Origin: G965250275 sp965250275
Lineage (GTDB): Bacteria; Pseudomonadota; Alphaproteobacteria; Rhodobacterales; Rhodobacteraceae
NCBI GenBank assembly: GCA_965250275.1
Contig: OZ252297.1
Coordinates: 3,162,001 to 3,226,000, forward strand
Length of the DNA stretch: 64,000 nucleotides
Direction of reading: 5' to 3'
Shown here in pieces: positions 45,236 to 54,513 of this stretch (the stretch's first letter is position 1; each line of letters begins with the position of its first letter). A program made the translations under genes and the position numbers. The notes under the pieces were generated by a model, which was not told the DNA's origin, did not search any database, and saw nothing but the letters and a program-made list of their open reading frames with translations.

Positions 45236-47614
45236 CTATACATGGGCCAATCTGATTGGACGGCCTGCACTGAGCCGGTCAAGCGACGACAGGATCGCGT
45301 GCCGATCAATACCGAAGTGATGATAAAGATCGGCAACAGTCCCGGTTTGACCAAAATGTTCCACGCCGAGACTGATCGTTCGATGACCATGCACCCCGCC
45401 AATCCAGCTCAGCGTTGCAGGGTGCCCGTCAATCACGGTCACCAGAGATGCGTTTCGCGGGATGTTCGCCAGCAGAGCCTCGATATGTGAGGTCGCATTT
45501 GCGTTTCCGTGCGCGCGCTGTCGCTGGGCTGATTGCCATCCGGCGTTCAGCCTGTCCGCTGAGGTCACGGCGAGCACGCCCAGATCACGCCGATCCGCGC
45601 CGGCATGTCCCGCCGCGGCAATTGCTTCGGTCGCGACAGTGCCCTGATACACAATGACCGCCTCACAATTCGGGCCCGGCTCCCGCAACCAATAGGCGCC
45701 GTCCAAAATGCCCTGCCGCCTGGGATCGGTCATTGGGAGTCCCATTTGATCAATCGGTCGGGTCGAAAGGCGGAAATAGACTGAGCCACCCGTTTCATCT
45801 CTGAGCCACGTGCGCTCATCCGGATCGCCTTCGCCATCGCGCTGCAGGTAGTCAAACGCCCACTCCATGATCACGGCCAACTCGTCCGCAAAGGCGGGTT
45901 CGAATGCCGCCAAACCGTCCTGACTCATTCCGATTAACGGAGATGCAATCGATTGGTGTGCCCCGCCTTCGGACGCCAGCGATACCCCGGACGGCGTGCC
46001 GATGAGGATAAAGCGCGCGTCCTGATAACAGGCGTAGTTCAACGCATCGAGCCCGCGGCTCACAAACGGATCATAGAGTGTGCCGATCGGGATCAGCCGT
46101 TCCCCGAAGAGAGAATGCGAGAGCCCCGCCGCACCAAGCACCAGAAACAGGTTCATCTCTGCGATGCCCAGTTCCAGATGCTGCCCCGATGGTGAAAACC
46201 GCCATTTCTGCGTGCTCGGAACCCGTTCGTCCCGGAACACATCGGGCCTCTCATCATGAGCAAAAAGACCGCGCCTGTTCACCCAGGGACCAAGATTGGT
46301 CGACACCGTCACGTCCGGCGACGTCGTCACAATCCGGGCGGCCAGGTCGCTGTCACTTTTCGCCAGGGCATCGAGCACCTTTCCGAAAGCCGCCTGCGTC
46401 GAAATCGTGTCGTCGCTTGGGGACGGGATCTGTGGAACCGAGACGCGATCCGAATGCCGCCGCCGTGTGCCTTCCGAGAAGAATGGCACCTCCTTGAGGA
46501 ATGCAGCGATCTCCGTTTCGTCGACGTCGAGGCCTTCAAAGAGATCCCATTCATGGTCCGTCCGAACGCCCATAAGCTCTTGAAAGCCATCCATCTGTTT
46601 TTGGGTCATCAGCCCGGCGTGATTGTCCTTGTGACCCGCCAGCGGTGTTCCCCAGCCTTTGACGGTGTAAGCCACGAACGCCACCGGTTTGTCGTGATCA
46701 ATGCTTGCAAACGCTGTTGCAAGTGTCTCAAGACAATGACCGCCGAGGTTTTCCATCAAAGTGGCCAGGGCCTCGTCGGTGTGGCTCTCGATCAAGCCCC
46801 GCGCCGCCTCGTCAGACCCGAGATCACTTAGCAGGCGTTCCCGCCATGCGGCGCCACCCTGAAAAAGAAGGGCTGAGTACACGGCGTTCGGGCATGCGTC
46901 GATCCACCCGCGCAAGGCCTCGCCACCGGGACGCGCAAAAGCCGCTTGCTGGAGCGCGCCGTACTTCAGGACTTCGACCTGCCAGCCAAAGGCCTCGAAA
47001 ATCTCCGTTATCCGCGCGTAGAGTCCCTCGCGCACCATGCCATCGAGGCTTTGGCGATTGTAGTCAATCACCCACCACGTGTTGCGCAGCCCATGTTTCC
47101 AGCCCTCTTGCAGGCATTCGTAGATATTGCCTTCATCCAGTTCCGCATCGCCAACAAGCGCGATCATGCGGCCTTCTTTCCCCGCCGAACTCCACGGTTT
47201 GGCCCGGATGTAGTCCTGTATCATCGACGCGAAGGCCGTGATGGCGACGCCGAGCCCGACCGACCCCGTTGAGAAATCGACATCATCTACATCCTTGGTC
47301 CGGCTGGGGTAGCTCTGAGCCCCGCCGTAGCCTCTGAACATTTCCAGGTTCGACCGGGTCTGGTTCCCCATCAGGTACTGCAGCGCGTGAAACACCGGAG
47401 AGGCATGCGGTTTGACCGCCACCCTGTCCTGGGGGCGCAATGCAGCAAAGTAGAGCGCCGTCATGATCGTCACCATGGATGCTGACGACGCCTGATGCCC
47501 GCCCACCTTGATTTCATCCTTTGGACGCAGATGGTTGGCGTTGTGGATCGTCCAGCACGCGAGCCAGAGAAGCTTCTTCTCGATGGCGCGCAGTAGTTTT
47601 GTCTCAGTCATCAT
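45236..47614 (-). CDS. AceE-like (homodimeric E1) thiamine-diphosphate enzyme
   Basis: A 792-residue single-chain enzyme of the transketolase/AceE type. The thiamine-diphosphate motif GDAELDEGN (155-163) ends in N186, and a transketolase-like pyrimidine domain (ISTQAAFGKVLDAL) and a C-terminal domain (NCEAVIVYQGTVATEAI) follow. It resembles the homodimeric pyruvate dehydrogenase E1, whose usual length is about 890 residues, and should decarboxylate a 2-oxo acid. No E2 or E3 partner is nearby. Its start overlaps the TetR gene end by 11 bases. Alphaproteobacteria normally use E1-alpha/beta for pyruvate, so this copy likely serves the operon's own substrate. Confidence 0.85.
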   Translation of the reverse strand: MMTETKLLRAIEKKLLWLACWTIHNANHLRPKDEIKVGGHQASSASMVTIMTALYFAALRPQDRVAVKPHASPVFHALQYLMGNQTRSNLEMFRGYGGAQSYPSRTKDVDDVDFSTGSVGLGVAITAFASMIQDYIRAKPWSSAGKEGRMIALVGDAELDEGNIYECLQEGWKHGLRNTWWVIDYNRQSLDGMVREGLYARITEIFEAFGWQVEVLKYGALQQAAFARPGGEALRGWIDACPNAVYSALLFQGGAAWRERLLSDLGSDEAARGLIESHTDEALATLMENLGGHCLETLATAFASIDHDKPVAFVAYTVKGWGTPLAGHKDNHAGLMTQKQMDGFQELMGVRTDHEWDLFEGLDVDETEIAAFLKEVPFFSEGTRRRHSDRVSVPQIPSPSDDTISTQAAFGKVLDALAKSDSDLAARIVTTSPDVTVSTNLGPWVNRRGLFAHDERPDVFRDERVPSTQKWRFSPSGQHLELGIAEMNLFLVLGAAGLSHSLFGERLIPIGTLYDPFVSRGLDALNYACYQDARFILIGTPSGVSLASEGGAHQSIASPLIGMSQDGLAAFEPAFADELAVIMEWAFDYLQRDGEGDPDERTWLRDETGGSVYFRLSTRPIDQMGLPMTDPRRQGILDGAYWLREPGPNCEAVIVYQGTVATEAIAAAGHAGADRRDLGVLAVTSADRLNAGWQSAQRQRAHGNANATSHIEALLANIPRNASLVTVIDGHPATLSWIGGVHGHRTISLGVEHFGQTGTVADLYHHFGIDRHAILSSLDRLSAGRPIRLAHV

Positions 47615-48374
47615 GTCCCTTTAAGGATAGTACGCCTCTCAGCGCCTGAAAGCCTGCGGTCTGGAATTTCACGAGCGTCTCCAGACTTTCGGATGTGTTA
47701 CGGCGGGCACCGGTGGATCCGCCCAGGCGTGCGGGGCGGCCCGTATCTGCACAAAGCCCAAGCATCGCGGCCACCATGGCAGAGAACCCCTCGATTACAT
47801 CCGCCTCGGGCACCTCCGGAAGCGCACGGCGGAACTCGATCAGGTATTCCCGTGCCGTTGCATCATAATGACGTGCGATGATTTCGGTGCCGAGCGGAGA
47901 ATTGGCCAATCGCCCCATCAAAGCAGCGTAAGTGCGCCATCCCCGATCGCCTTCGCCTGCAGAGAGAACAAAAGGGCTGATGTAGTCGCGTACCAGTGTC
48001 TCGATCGGGATGACATCACCCGCAGCAGAGGTTCGCGCTGCGGTGAGTGCCTTCATCCGCAGTTCTGTCATGATGACAGAGCGCCGCGCAATCACAGTGT
48101 CAAAGATCGCGTCCTTGGGCCCGAAGTGGTACCCGACCGCGTGCAATTGCACATCAGCTGCCGCGGCCACATCTCTCAGGGTGGCCCCATCGTACCCCTC
48201 GTCCGCAAAAAGCCGTTCGGCGGCATCCAGAATGCGCTCGCGGGTCTCATCAGATGACCGGCCCTTGGGACGCCCCGGCTTTCTACGCGCGGGCTTTCTG
48301 GGCGTCGGCGGTGTTGCCTCAAAGGCGGTCTCGAGGCTGATATCCGGGTCAGAACCGTCCATGCTCTGCGTCAC
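47604..48374 (-). CDS. TetR family regulator of the catabolic operon
   Basis: A 256-residue regulator with a lysine/arginine/proline-rich N-terminal arm (RKPARRKPGRPKGR) before the TetR helix-turn-helix (about 42-90, with ATLRDVAAAADVQLHAVGYHFGPKDAIF, split). A C-terminal ligand domain follows. It lies inside the operon between the BKACE gene (ATGA overlap) and the AceE-like gene (11-base overlap), so it probably governs the whole unit, most simply as a repressor released by a pathway intermediate. Confidence 0.88.
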   Translation of the reverse strand: MTQSMDGSDPDISLETAFEATPPTPRKPARRKPGRPKGRSSDETRERILDAAERLFADEGYDGATLRDVAAAADVQLHAVGYHFGPKDAIFDTVIARRSVIMTELRMKALTAARTSAAGDVIPIETLVRDYISPFVLSAGEGDRGWRTYAALMGRLANSPLGTEIIARHYDATAREYLIEFRRALPEVPEADVIEGFSAMVAAMLGLCADTGRPARLGGSTGARRNTSESLETLVKFQTAGFQALRGVLSLKGHDD

Positions 48375-49312
48375 GCCGCACCTTTCCTGTCCAACTGATC
48401 TGATGACAGGGCCAGTATCTCGGCAGCCTCTTCCGGCGTGGCTGCGCGCAGCCCCAGGTTTTCAAGGATCGCTTTGACCTGCTGTACCTGCTCGGCATTT
48501 GAGGCCGCCAACCGCCCGGGTCCTGACCAGAGAGAATCCTCCAATCCGACGCGGACATGCCCACCCGATGCGGCGACGGTTGCGGCAACACGCATCTGGT
48601 TGGCGCCCGCGCCCAGCGCCGACCACACAAAGTCCGTGCCGAACAGCCGTTCGGCGGTGCGGCGCATATGTGCAATGTCGTCCAAGTGTGCCCCAATTCC
48701 CCCCATCAGACCAAAAACGGTTTGGACAAAGAACGGCGGTTCGACTGCTCCAATCTCGGCGAAGTATGCCAGATTATAGAGATGGGAGGTATCATAACAC
48801 TCGAATTCAAAACGGGTTCCGTTTTCCCGGCATGCCTTCAGGATATGAGCGATGTCTCGATAGCTGTTGCGGAAAATGAGATCGTCGCTCTGCTCCAGGT
48901 GTTCGCGCTCCCAACCGTGCCGAAACTCGGTATGCCTATTCAACATGGGGAACAGTCCGAGGTTCATCGACCCCATGTTCAGAGACGCAAGCCGCGGCGC
49001 CAGGGCGCGCGCCGGCGCCACGCGCTCGGCAGCCGTCATGTATGGGCTGCCGCCGGTTGTCAGGTTCAAGATCGCATCTGTGCTGGCCGAAAGTGGTTCA
49101 ACAATCTGCTGAAACGCCGTCACGCTTTGATCCGGCTGGCCTGTCTCGTCATTACGTCCGTGGAGGTGCAGGATCGCGGCGCCCGCTTTGGCAGCCTCCG
49201 CCGCTGATGCGACAATGTCTTTGGCCGTCACCGGCAGATTGGGCGACATCGACGGCGTATGGATTGCCCCCGTTATCGCACAGGTGATGATGACAGGTCT
49301 TGGCTGTGCCAT
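48371..49312 (-). CDS. BKACE (DUF849) beta-keto acid cleavage enzyme
   Basis: A 313-residue TIM-barrel enzyme. The zinc-binding HLHGR is at 49-53 in this numbering, and DETGQPDQS follows it. Family members condense a beta-keto acid with acetyl-CoA and cleave it to acetoacetate plus a new CoA ester; known substrates include 3-keto-5-aminohexanoate and 3-dehydrocarnitine. GAGGGAG before the ATG at 49312 decides the start over a GTG at 49327 that overlaps the previous stop. In this operon it should act on a beta-keto acid made after hydroxylation or lactone opening. Confidence 0.9.
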   Translation of the reverse strand: MAQPRPVIITCAITGAIHTPSMSPNLPVTAKDIVASAAEAAKAGAAILHLHGRNDETGQPDQSVTAFQQIVEPLSASTDAILNLTTGGSPYMTAAERVAPARALAPRLASLNMGSMNLGLFPMLNRHTEFRHGWEREHLEQSDDLIFRNSYRDIAHILKACRENGTRFEFECYDTSHLYNLAYFAEIGAVEPPFFVQTVFGLMGGIGAHLDDIAHMRRTAERLFGTDFVWSALGAGANQMRVAATVAASGGHVRVGLEDSLWSGPGRLAASNAEQVQQVKAILENLGLRAATPEEAAEILALSSDQLDRKGAA

Positions 49313-49323
49313 TGCTCCCTCGT

Positions 49324-51807
49324 TCACTCCGCCGCAATGCGTTCGGCGTCTCGGATCAATCCCCGAAGAACCGGAGGCGTGACCGGCAAGGCCGAGATCT
49401 TCACACCTTTGTCGCGAAGCGCATCTTCAATCGCGGTGGTCAGCGCCGAAGGCGCTCCAAGGCGCCCGCCTTCACCACCGCCTTTGATGCCATACTCAGT
49501 GTAGGGACTGGGCGTCTCCACATGTCCCAGTTTCAAGTTGGTCGGCATCTCGTGCGCTGAAGGCAACGCAAACTCCGCGAAGTTCGGATTGGCGAACTGC
49601 CCGTTTTCGTCATAGATGAACTGCTCGGTCAGCGTTGTGCCGATCCCGTTTGCCGTGCCGCCCCAGACCTGACCACCCAGCGTGCGCGGGTTCACAATTG
49701 TCCCATTGTCATGCACGGCCGCATAGTCGAGGATCTCGACTTTCCCGGTTTCCGCATCAACTTCGACCGCTGCCATGTGGCAGATGTGCCCGACAATCGG
49801 ATAGAAAATGCCAAGATGCTCGCGATCCGGATGGGGTTCGGCAGAGATCGGGTGGTCGTAGACCGCTGTTGTCTCAAGCCCGCTGTCAAACTCTTCGTCA
49901 TCCGGAAAGCTGAGCCGGAAAAAGCTCGACATAAGGGCAATGTCGGCAAAGGTCTTGGCCTGATCTTCCAACCCGCCTTTCACGGCGACACTCCCATCGC
50001 GAAGCTCGAGATCGTCAGGCCGACGTTGCAGCAGGTGGGCGGCGAAACGCTTCAGCTTTTCCTCCAGCCGGATCGACGCCGTGATACATGCCCCCGCAAC
50101 CATAGCGGTAAAACGGCTGCCCTGCGGACCCACGCCATTGAAGCCGGTCTGACTGTCGGCGTAGTTGAACACGATGTCTTCGGGGGCCACCGTCAGGCGC
50201 TCCGCCAGCACCTGGGTCACAACGGTTTCGGGGCTGGTGCCCACCATACAGGAATTGAGGGTCACAAAGAGCTTTCCCGACGGGTCGAAACGCGCCGAAA
50301 TTCCCTCGGGGGTGGATGTCAGGGTAAAGCCGGGCTCCTCTTTGTTGTTCAGGAACCACCATTCGGTCGGTCCATAAACACTCCGTTCCATGCAGGTCGC
50401 CACGCCAACACCGATACACCGGCCCTCCGAACGTGCGGCGGCAGCCTTCTGCTTCCACCCGTCCAGATCGAACAAAGACTTTGCTTGGGACAGCACCTCC
50501 TGGAAATTGCCGCTGTCATAAATGTTTCCGGTGGTGATCATGTATGGAAACTCGTCCTGTTGGATCATGTTTTGCTCGCGCAGCTCAACCGGATCCCGCC
50601 CCAGCTCGTCTGCGGCGGCATCGACCATTCGCTCCATGACCCAGTTGGTGACCTCGGATCCAAACCCGCGGTAGGGCCCCTGCTGGCATTTGTTGGTCAG
50701 CACGGCGATCACGCGCATGGCGAAGCTTTCGATCCGGTATGGGCCGGTCACCTGCGCCATGGCATTGCCATGGGTACCGACACCAAACTGCAGATACGCG
50801 CCGTAGTCATCGAGAACCGTGAAGCGAAGTGACTTGAAGGTGCCATCATTCATGACCGCAAACTCACAATCATAGAGCCGGTCGGAACCGTGGCTGTCAG
50901 AGTTGGTAAAGTGCTCTAGCCGATCTTCGATGTATTTCACAGGCACCCCTGCCAGCCGGGAGAGGCCGGCCGTCAGAATGATGATCTTGTGGATGAACAC
51001 TTTGGACCCGAAGCTGCCACCGGTCAGGACGGGGATCAAACGCAGCTCTCCCGGAGACACTTTGAGGCTGCCACCAATCACAAACGGAATGAAGTTGTAG
51101 AAGTTTGTGTTTGCGTGGATCGTGTAGCCCCCTTTGAAAGCGTCGTATTCGGCCACAACACCACAGGTTTCGATGGCCTGTGCCGAAGAGCGATGCCAGC
51201 GCAGGCGGCGTTTGATCACCTTGTCCGCGCCCGCAAAATCCTCTTCGACAGGGCCGAAGCTGAAACTCTCATCCAGCGCACGATTGCTTTCGCGATCATC
51301 AGGATGCAGAACGGCATCCCCTGTGGCATCCAGCGACGCTTCGATATCCACATTTGCGGGAAGCACCTCGTATTCCACCTCGACAAGCGCCGCCGCGTCT
51401 TCTGCGATGTAGCGGTCTTCGGCCACCACGGCTGCAACCACTTCTCCCACATGCCGCACCTTGTCGATGCACATCGCATGCTGGGTCACTGGAGGAGAGG
51501 CGAAACTCGGACAGGGATCAACAACAGTGGCAAGATCAGCGCCCGTGTAGACGCCAATGACCCCGGGCAATTCCTTTGCCTTGGAAACATCGATCGACAG
51601 TATCCGGGCATGGGCATGAGGGCTGCTCACCACTGCGGCATGCGCCATGCCGGGCACGACCACATCGTCCACATAGCCCCCCTTGCCGGCAAGGATACGC
51701 GGATCCTCCACTCGCTTGATGCTTTGCCCGATCCAGGTCATGCCTTGGTGAGGTTTCTCACGCTGACGGCTCGGCGGGATAACATTGCTCTTCAGATGTG
51801 AACTCAT
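49324..51807 (-). CDS. Molybdenum hydroxylase large subunit
   Basis: An 827-residue xanthine dehydrogenase-family molybdopterin subunit. It begins after GGGAGA with MSSHLKSN; GRSIKRVED-type sequence (WIGQSIKRVEDPRIL) marks the family. The GPYRGFGSE loop replaces the CO dehydrogenase motif AYRCSFR, so it is not a carbon monoxide dehydrogenase. The catalytic glutamate lies in GGGEGG near residue 779. It hydroxylates a carbon atom of a ring or aldehyde with water as oxygen donor. Its partners are the FeS and FAD subunits encoded just upstream. Confidence 0.93.
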   Translation of the reverse strand: MSSHLKSNVIPPSRQREKPHQGMTWIGQSIKRVEDPRILAGKGGYVDDVVVPGMAHAAVVSSPHAHARILSIDVSKAKELPGVIGVYTGADLATVVDPCPSFASPPVTQHAMCIDKVRHVGEVVAAVVAEDRYIAEDAAALVEVEYEVLPANVDIEASLDATGDAVLHPDDRESNRALDESFSFGPVEEDFAGADKVIKRRLRWHRSSAQAIETCGVVAEYDAFKGGYTIHANTNFYNFIPFVIGGSLKVSPGELRLIPVLTGGSFGSKVFIHKIIILTAGLSRLAGVPVKYIEDRLEHFTNSDSHGSDRLYDCEFAVMNDGTFKSLRFTVLDDYGAYLQFGVGTHGNAMAQVTGPYRIESFAMRVIAVLTNKCQQGPYRGFGSEVTNWVMERMVDAAADELGRDPVELREQNMIQQDEFPYMITTGNIYDSGNFQEVLSQAKSLFDLDGWKQKAAAARSEGRCIGVGVATCMERSVYGPTEWWFLNNKEEPGFTLTSTPEGISARFDPSGKLFVTLNSCMVGTSPETVVTQVLAERLTVAPEDIVFNYADSQTGFNGVGPQGSRFTAMVAGACITASIRLEEKLKRFAAHLLQRRPDDLELRDGSVAVKGGLEDQAKTFADIALMSSFFRLSFPDDEEFDSGLETTAVYDHPISAEPHPDREHLGIFYPIVGHICHMAAVEVDAETGKVEILDYAAVHDNGTIVNPRTLGGQVWGGTANGIGTTLTEQFIYDENGQFANPNFAEFALPSAHEMPTNLKLGHVETPSPYTEYGIKGGGEGGRLGAPSALTTAIEDALRDKGVKISALPVTPPVLRGLIRDAERIAAE

Positions 51808-51829
51808 GGTCTTTCTCCCTGCGCGCTCA

Positions 51830-52333
51830 TCAGGCGGTCTGCAACGCGTCATCCGCCTGTGGCGCCCGTAACTTCTCGGCAGCCGTGCGGATTGCGTCGA
51901 TGATGTATTCGTAACCGGTGCACCGGCAGAGGTTTCCGGAAATTGCCTCGCGGATTTCCTCGTCCGTCGGGTTGGGGTTTTCTGACAGAAGCTCGTGGGC
52001 GGCCGCCAGCATTCCGGGCGTGCAAAACCCGCATTGTAGCCCGTGCTCTTCCCAGAAGGCCTCTTGGATCGGGCTCAATGTTTCGGCGCTGCCAAAGCCT
52101 TCCACAGTCGTCAGCGACGACCCGTCAGCTTGCACCGCGAACATCAGACAGGCTCTTACGGCCTGGCCATCCAGCATGACGGTGCACGCGCCGCAAACAC
52201 CATGCTCGCAGCCGACATGGGTTCCCGGCAACGCAAGGTCCTGACGAATGAAGTCACTCAACAAAAGCCTTGGCGAAACGCTCGCTTCGCGTCTGCGGCC
52301 ATTCACAACGAGTTCTATTGCTAGCTTGTTCAT
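51830..52333 (-). CDS. Molybdenum hydroxylase [2Fe-2S] subunit
   Basis: A 167-residue small subunit. The plant-type cluster ligands are C42, C47, C50 and C62. The second cluster, in the helical domain, uses C101, C104, C136 and C138 (CGFCTPG and CRCTG). It passes electrons from the molybdenum site to FAD. GGGAGGAAGAA precedes the ATG at 52333; the frame opens far upstream, but that part overlaps the FAD subunit gene. It lies 13 bases after the FAD subunit gene and 22 before the large subunit gene. Confidence 0.95.
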   Translation of the reverse strand: MNKLAIELVVNGRRREASVSPRLLLSDFIRQDLALPGTHVGCEHGVCGACTVMLDGQAVRACLMFAVQADGSSLTTVEGFGSAETLSPIQEAFWEEHGLQCGFCTPGMLAAAHELLSENPNPTDEEIREAISGNLCRCTGYEYIIDAIRTAAEKLRAPQADDALQTA

Positions 52334-52346
52334 TTCTTCCTCCCGA

Positions 52347-53207
52347 TTAGCTGGCGCGATCAACGGCGGACGCGAGCGCGCGGGGCAAAAGTGCGCAGAC
52401 AAGGTCGCGTTTATAGTCCGCGGTGACCGCGGCAGAACCGTATGGATCGATGGACTTGGATGCAGTTGCCGCAGCTTCTTCAAAGAGCTCACGCGTCGGC
52501 GCCTGGCCAGTGAGCATGGTTTCGATCTCACCAAGACGCATCGCAGCCGCGCCAACTCCCGCAGCAGCGATGCTGACATCTTCCAGCTTGCCCGAACCGA
52601 GGCGTACTGTGCAGACGATGGCGGTCCATGCGAAATCGCCCTTGCGCATGCTGACTTCCTCGAACCCCCAACCCGTACCGTACGCGGGCTTGGGGATGCG
52701 CACTTCCACCAGCATTTCATCGTCATCCCGGAGCGTCTCGTAGGTGCCCACAAAGAACTCCGTCGCCGAGACCTCTCGGGTCGCCCCATCGCGCGCCAGG
52801 ACCATCGATGCCTCCAACACCTGAACAATGGCTGGCATCTCGGATGCCGGGTCGGCGTGGCAAAGATTTCCGCAAAGCGTGCCGCGGTTCCGCACGGCCT
52901 TGTGCGCAATCCATTCGTAGGCATGCGTCACCAGCGGAAGATGCTGGGCGACAACAGGGGATGACTGAACCGCGCGATGGCGGGCCAGGGCGCCGATCAC
53001 GATCTGGCTCTCGTCTTCTCGAATGTAGTCCAGCTCTGACAGGTGATTGATATCGACCAGATGATCAGGCTGCGCGAGCCTGTAATTCATCATCGGAACA
53101 AGACTTTGTCCGCCCGCCAAGATGGTCGCACCATCGTGAGATGCAAGAAGCGCCAGTGCGCCCTTGAGATCATCTGGCCGATGGTAGTCGAACGGTGCTG
53201 GTTTCAT
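52347..53207 (-). CDS. Molybdenum hydroxylase FAD subunit
   Basis: A 286-residue medium subunit with the FAD-binding motifs ATILAGGQSLVPMM (27-40) and TLCGNLCHADPASE (around 109-122). It completes the L-M-S complex and passes electrons to a quinone or other acceptor. AAGGGAGGACACC precedes the ATG at 53207; the frame continues upstream into the SMP-30 gene. It is 16 bases after the SMP-30 stop, supporting one transcript. Confidence 0.94.
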   Translation of the reverse strand: MKPAPFDYHRPDDLKGALALLASHDGATILAGGQSLVPMMNYRLAQPDHLVDINHLSELDYIREDESQIVIGALARHRAVQSSPVVAQHLPLVTHAYEWIAHKAVRNRGTLCGNLCHADPASEMPAIVQVLEASMVLARDGATREVSATEFFVGTYETLRDDDEMLVEVRIPKPAYGTGWGFEEVSMRKGDFAWTAIVCTVRLGSGKLEDVSIAAAGVGAAAMRLGEIETMLTGQAPTRELFEEAAATASKSIDPYGSAAVTADYKRDLVCALLPRALASAVDRAS

Positions 53208-53223
53208 GGTGTCCTCCCTTTTT

Positions 53224-54144
53224 TCAGCCGGCAAACCGAGGCTCTTCGACGCCCCGAATTCCCAGTCCTCGGATGCGGAAGAGTCCGCCTGCCGCAAACT
53301 GGGGTTTTGCCTCAAATGCGAAATTGTCATGTGTCGCCGGGTGGCTCACACGCGCCATTGAGGTGACGTAGATCTCATCGAGGTCAGGTCCGCCAAACAT
53401 GACCGATGTAATGTTCCGAACCGGCATCGAGATCTTGCGGTCGACCTGACCGTCGGGCGCATAGCGGATCAAATCGCCGGAGATCACTTGCGCGTTCCAA
53501 AGACACCCTTCTGCATCGACGGTAGAGCCATCAGCAAATCCGGCATCGGCGGCCGTCGACGCAAAGACCCGCCGGTTTGCGACCGCGCCGTTTTCTATGT
53601 CGTAGTCGTAGGCCCAGATTTCGTTCTGAAACGTGTCTGCGAAGTAGAATGTTGTGTCGTCGGGACTCCAGCAGGGTCCGTTTGAGCAGATGATCCCATC
53701 TTCGATCTTGGTCAGCGTCAGATCCGGATCGAGCCGCCAGAGACCGCAGACCCCAAGCTCCTCCAGATCATCCATGCCGCCGGCAAAGAAACGCCCTCGC
53801 CGGTCACACTTGCCATCATTGAGCCGCGCTCGCGCCGGATCGTCATCTACTTTGGCGATGAGCTCTGTCCGACCTGTCTCGAAGTCAAAGGTATAAAATC
53901 CGTCCGCAAGGGCCAGCACCGCACCGCCAGCCTTGCGAAGCGCCATCGCACCCACGTCAGACGCAAGCGGCCAGCTTTGCACATTGCCGGTCGCAGGATC
54001 CAGCCGCCAGATTGCATCTTTGCCGACCCGGCCGCCGGTGCTGTCCACCCAGTAAAGGCATTGGTCCTGAACGTCCCAGATGGGACCTTCGCCCAGGTGG
54101 TTGTCGACCGTGAGAAGACATTCGACTGTAAACTCTGGCGTCAC
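53224..54144 (-). CDS. SMP-30/gluconolactonase family protein
   Basis: A 306-residue six-bladed propeller of the SMP-30 lactonase family. The metal ligands are seen: E19 in LGEGPIWD, N in RLNDGKCDRRGRF and D in FADGSTVDAEG. It should open a lactone formed in the pathway. The start is a GTG at 54144 with GAGGA before it. It is the first gene of the eight-gene leftward operon. The AT-rich promoter region with GntR-like half-sites lies just upstream. Confidence 0.9.
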   Translation of the reverse strand: MTPEFTVECLLTVDNHLGEGPIWDVQDQCLYWVDSTGGRVGKDAIWRLDPATGNVQSWPLASDVGAMALRKAGGAVLALADGFYTFDFETGRTELIAKVDDDPARARLNDGKCDRRGRFFAGGMDDLEELGVCGLWRLDPDLTLTKIEDGIICSNGPCWSPDDTTFYFADTFQNEIWAYDYDIENGAVANRRVFASTAADAGFADGSTVDAEGCLWNAQVISGDLIRYAPDGQVDRKISMPVRNITSVMFGGPDLDEIYVTSMARVSHPATHDNFAFEAKPQFAAGGLFRIRGLGIRGVEEPRFAG

Positions 54145-54513
54145 GTGTCGGTCCTCGAATCAATCAAGCTCATGTGTATCATTTATTTATTTATACATTT
54201 GTACAATATTTTTTTCACTCGTTCTGCCTAGGCGCCTCAGCGGTCGCCTTGTGTTGACTTCGCGGCCCCCAAAGAAGGCGACAAAATCCGTCAAACTCAG
54301 GATGTGGCCTGCCGCATCACTTCAATGCCGCCGCTCTGGCTTTGGGAAGCTTGCCGAACAAACTGACCGCAGACTCCAGTGTTCTCGAGCTCGCAGCTTG
54401 GTTTTGGGTGCAACGGTCGAACGTCCAAGCGCTTAACGCGCAAGCACCGCGCCACCTGTTCTCGATGTCTTTATGCTTTTTACAGCACCAATCCGGGCGT
54501 TTCGGTACGGAGG
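54145..54513. promoter_or_regulatory. AT-rich promoter region of the catabolic operon
   Basis: About 370 bases, gene-free, strongly AT-rich at 54170-54220. It contains TATACATTTGTACA (54192-54205), close to an inverted repeat, and an 8-base palindrome TTGTACAA at 54199-54206. These resemble the perfect GntR palindrome at 1295. Whether the operon's own TetR or a GntR protein binds here cannot be told. Confidence 0.4.

Noticed and set aside
49711..50832. 373-codon open frame opposite the molybdenum hydroxylase large subunit
   Set aside because: It has no recognisable domain and is fully inside a certain gene on the other strand.
49324..53207. Carbon monoxide dehydrogenase (CoxMSL)
   Set aside because: The large subunit lacks the AYRCSFR active-site loop and has GPYRGFGSE instead.
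54177..54196. TTTATTTATTTA run as a tandem repeat
   Set aside because: It is only a short AT-rich stretch in a promoter region, without longer repeat units.
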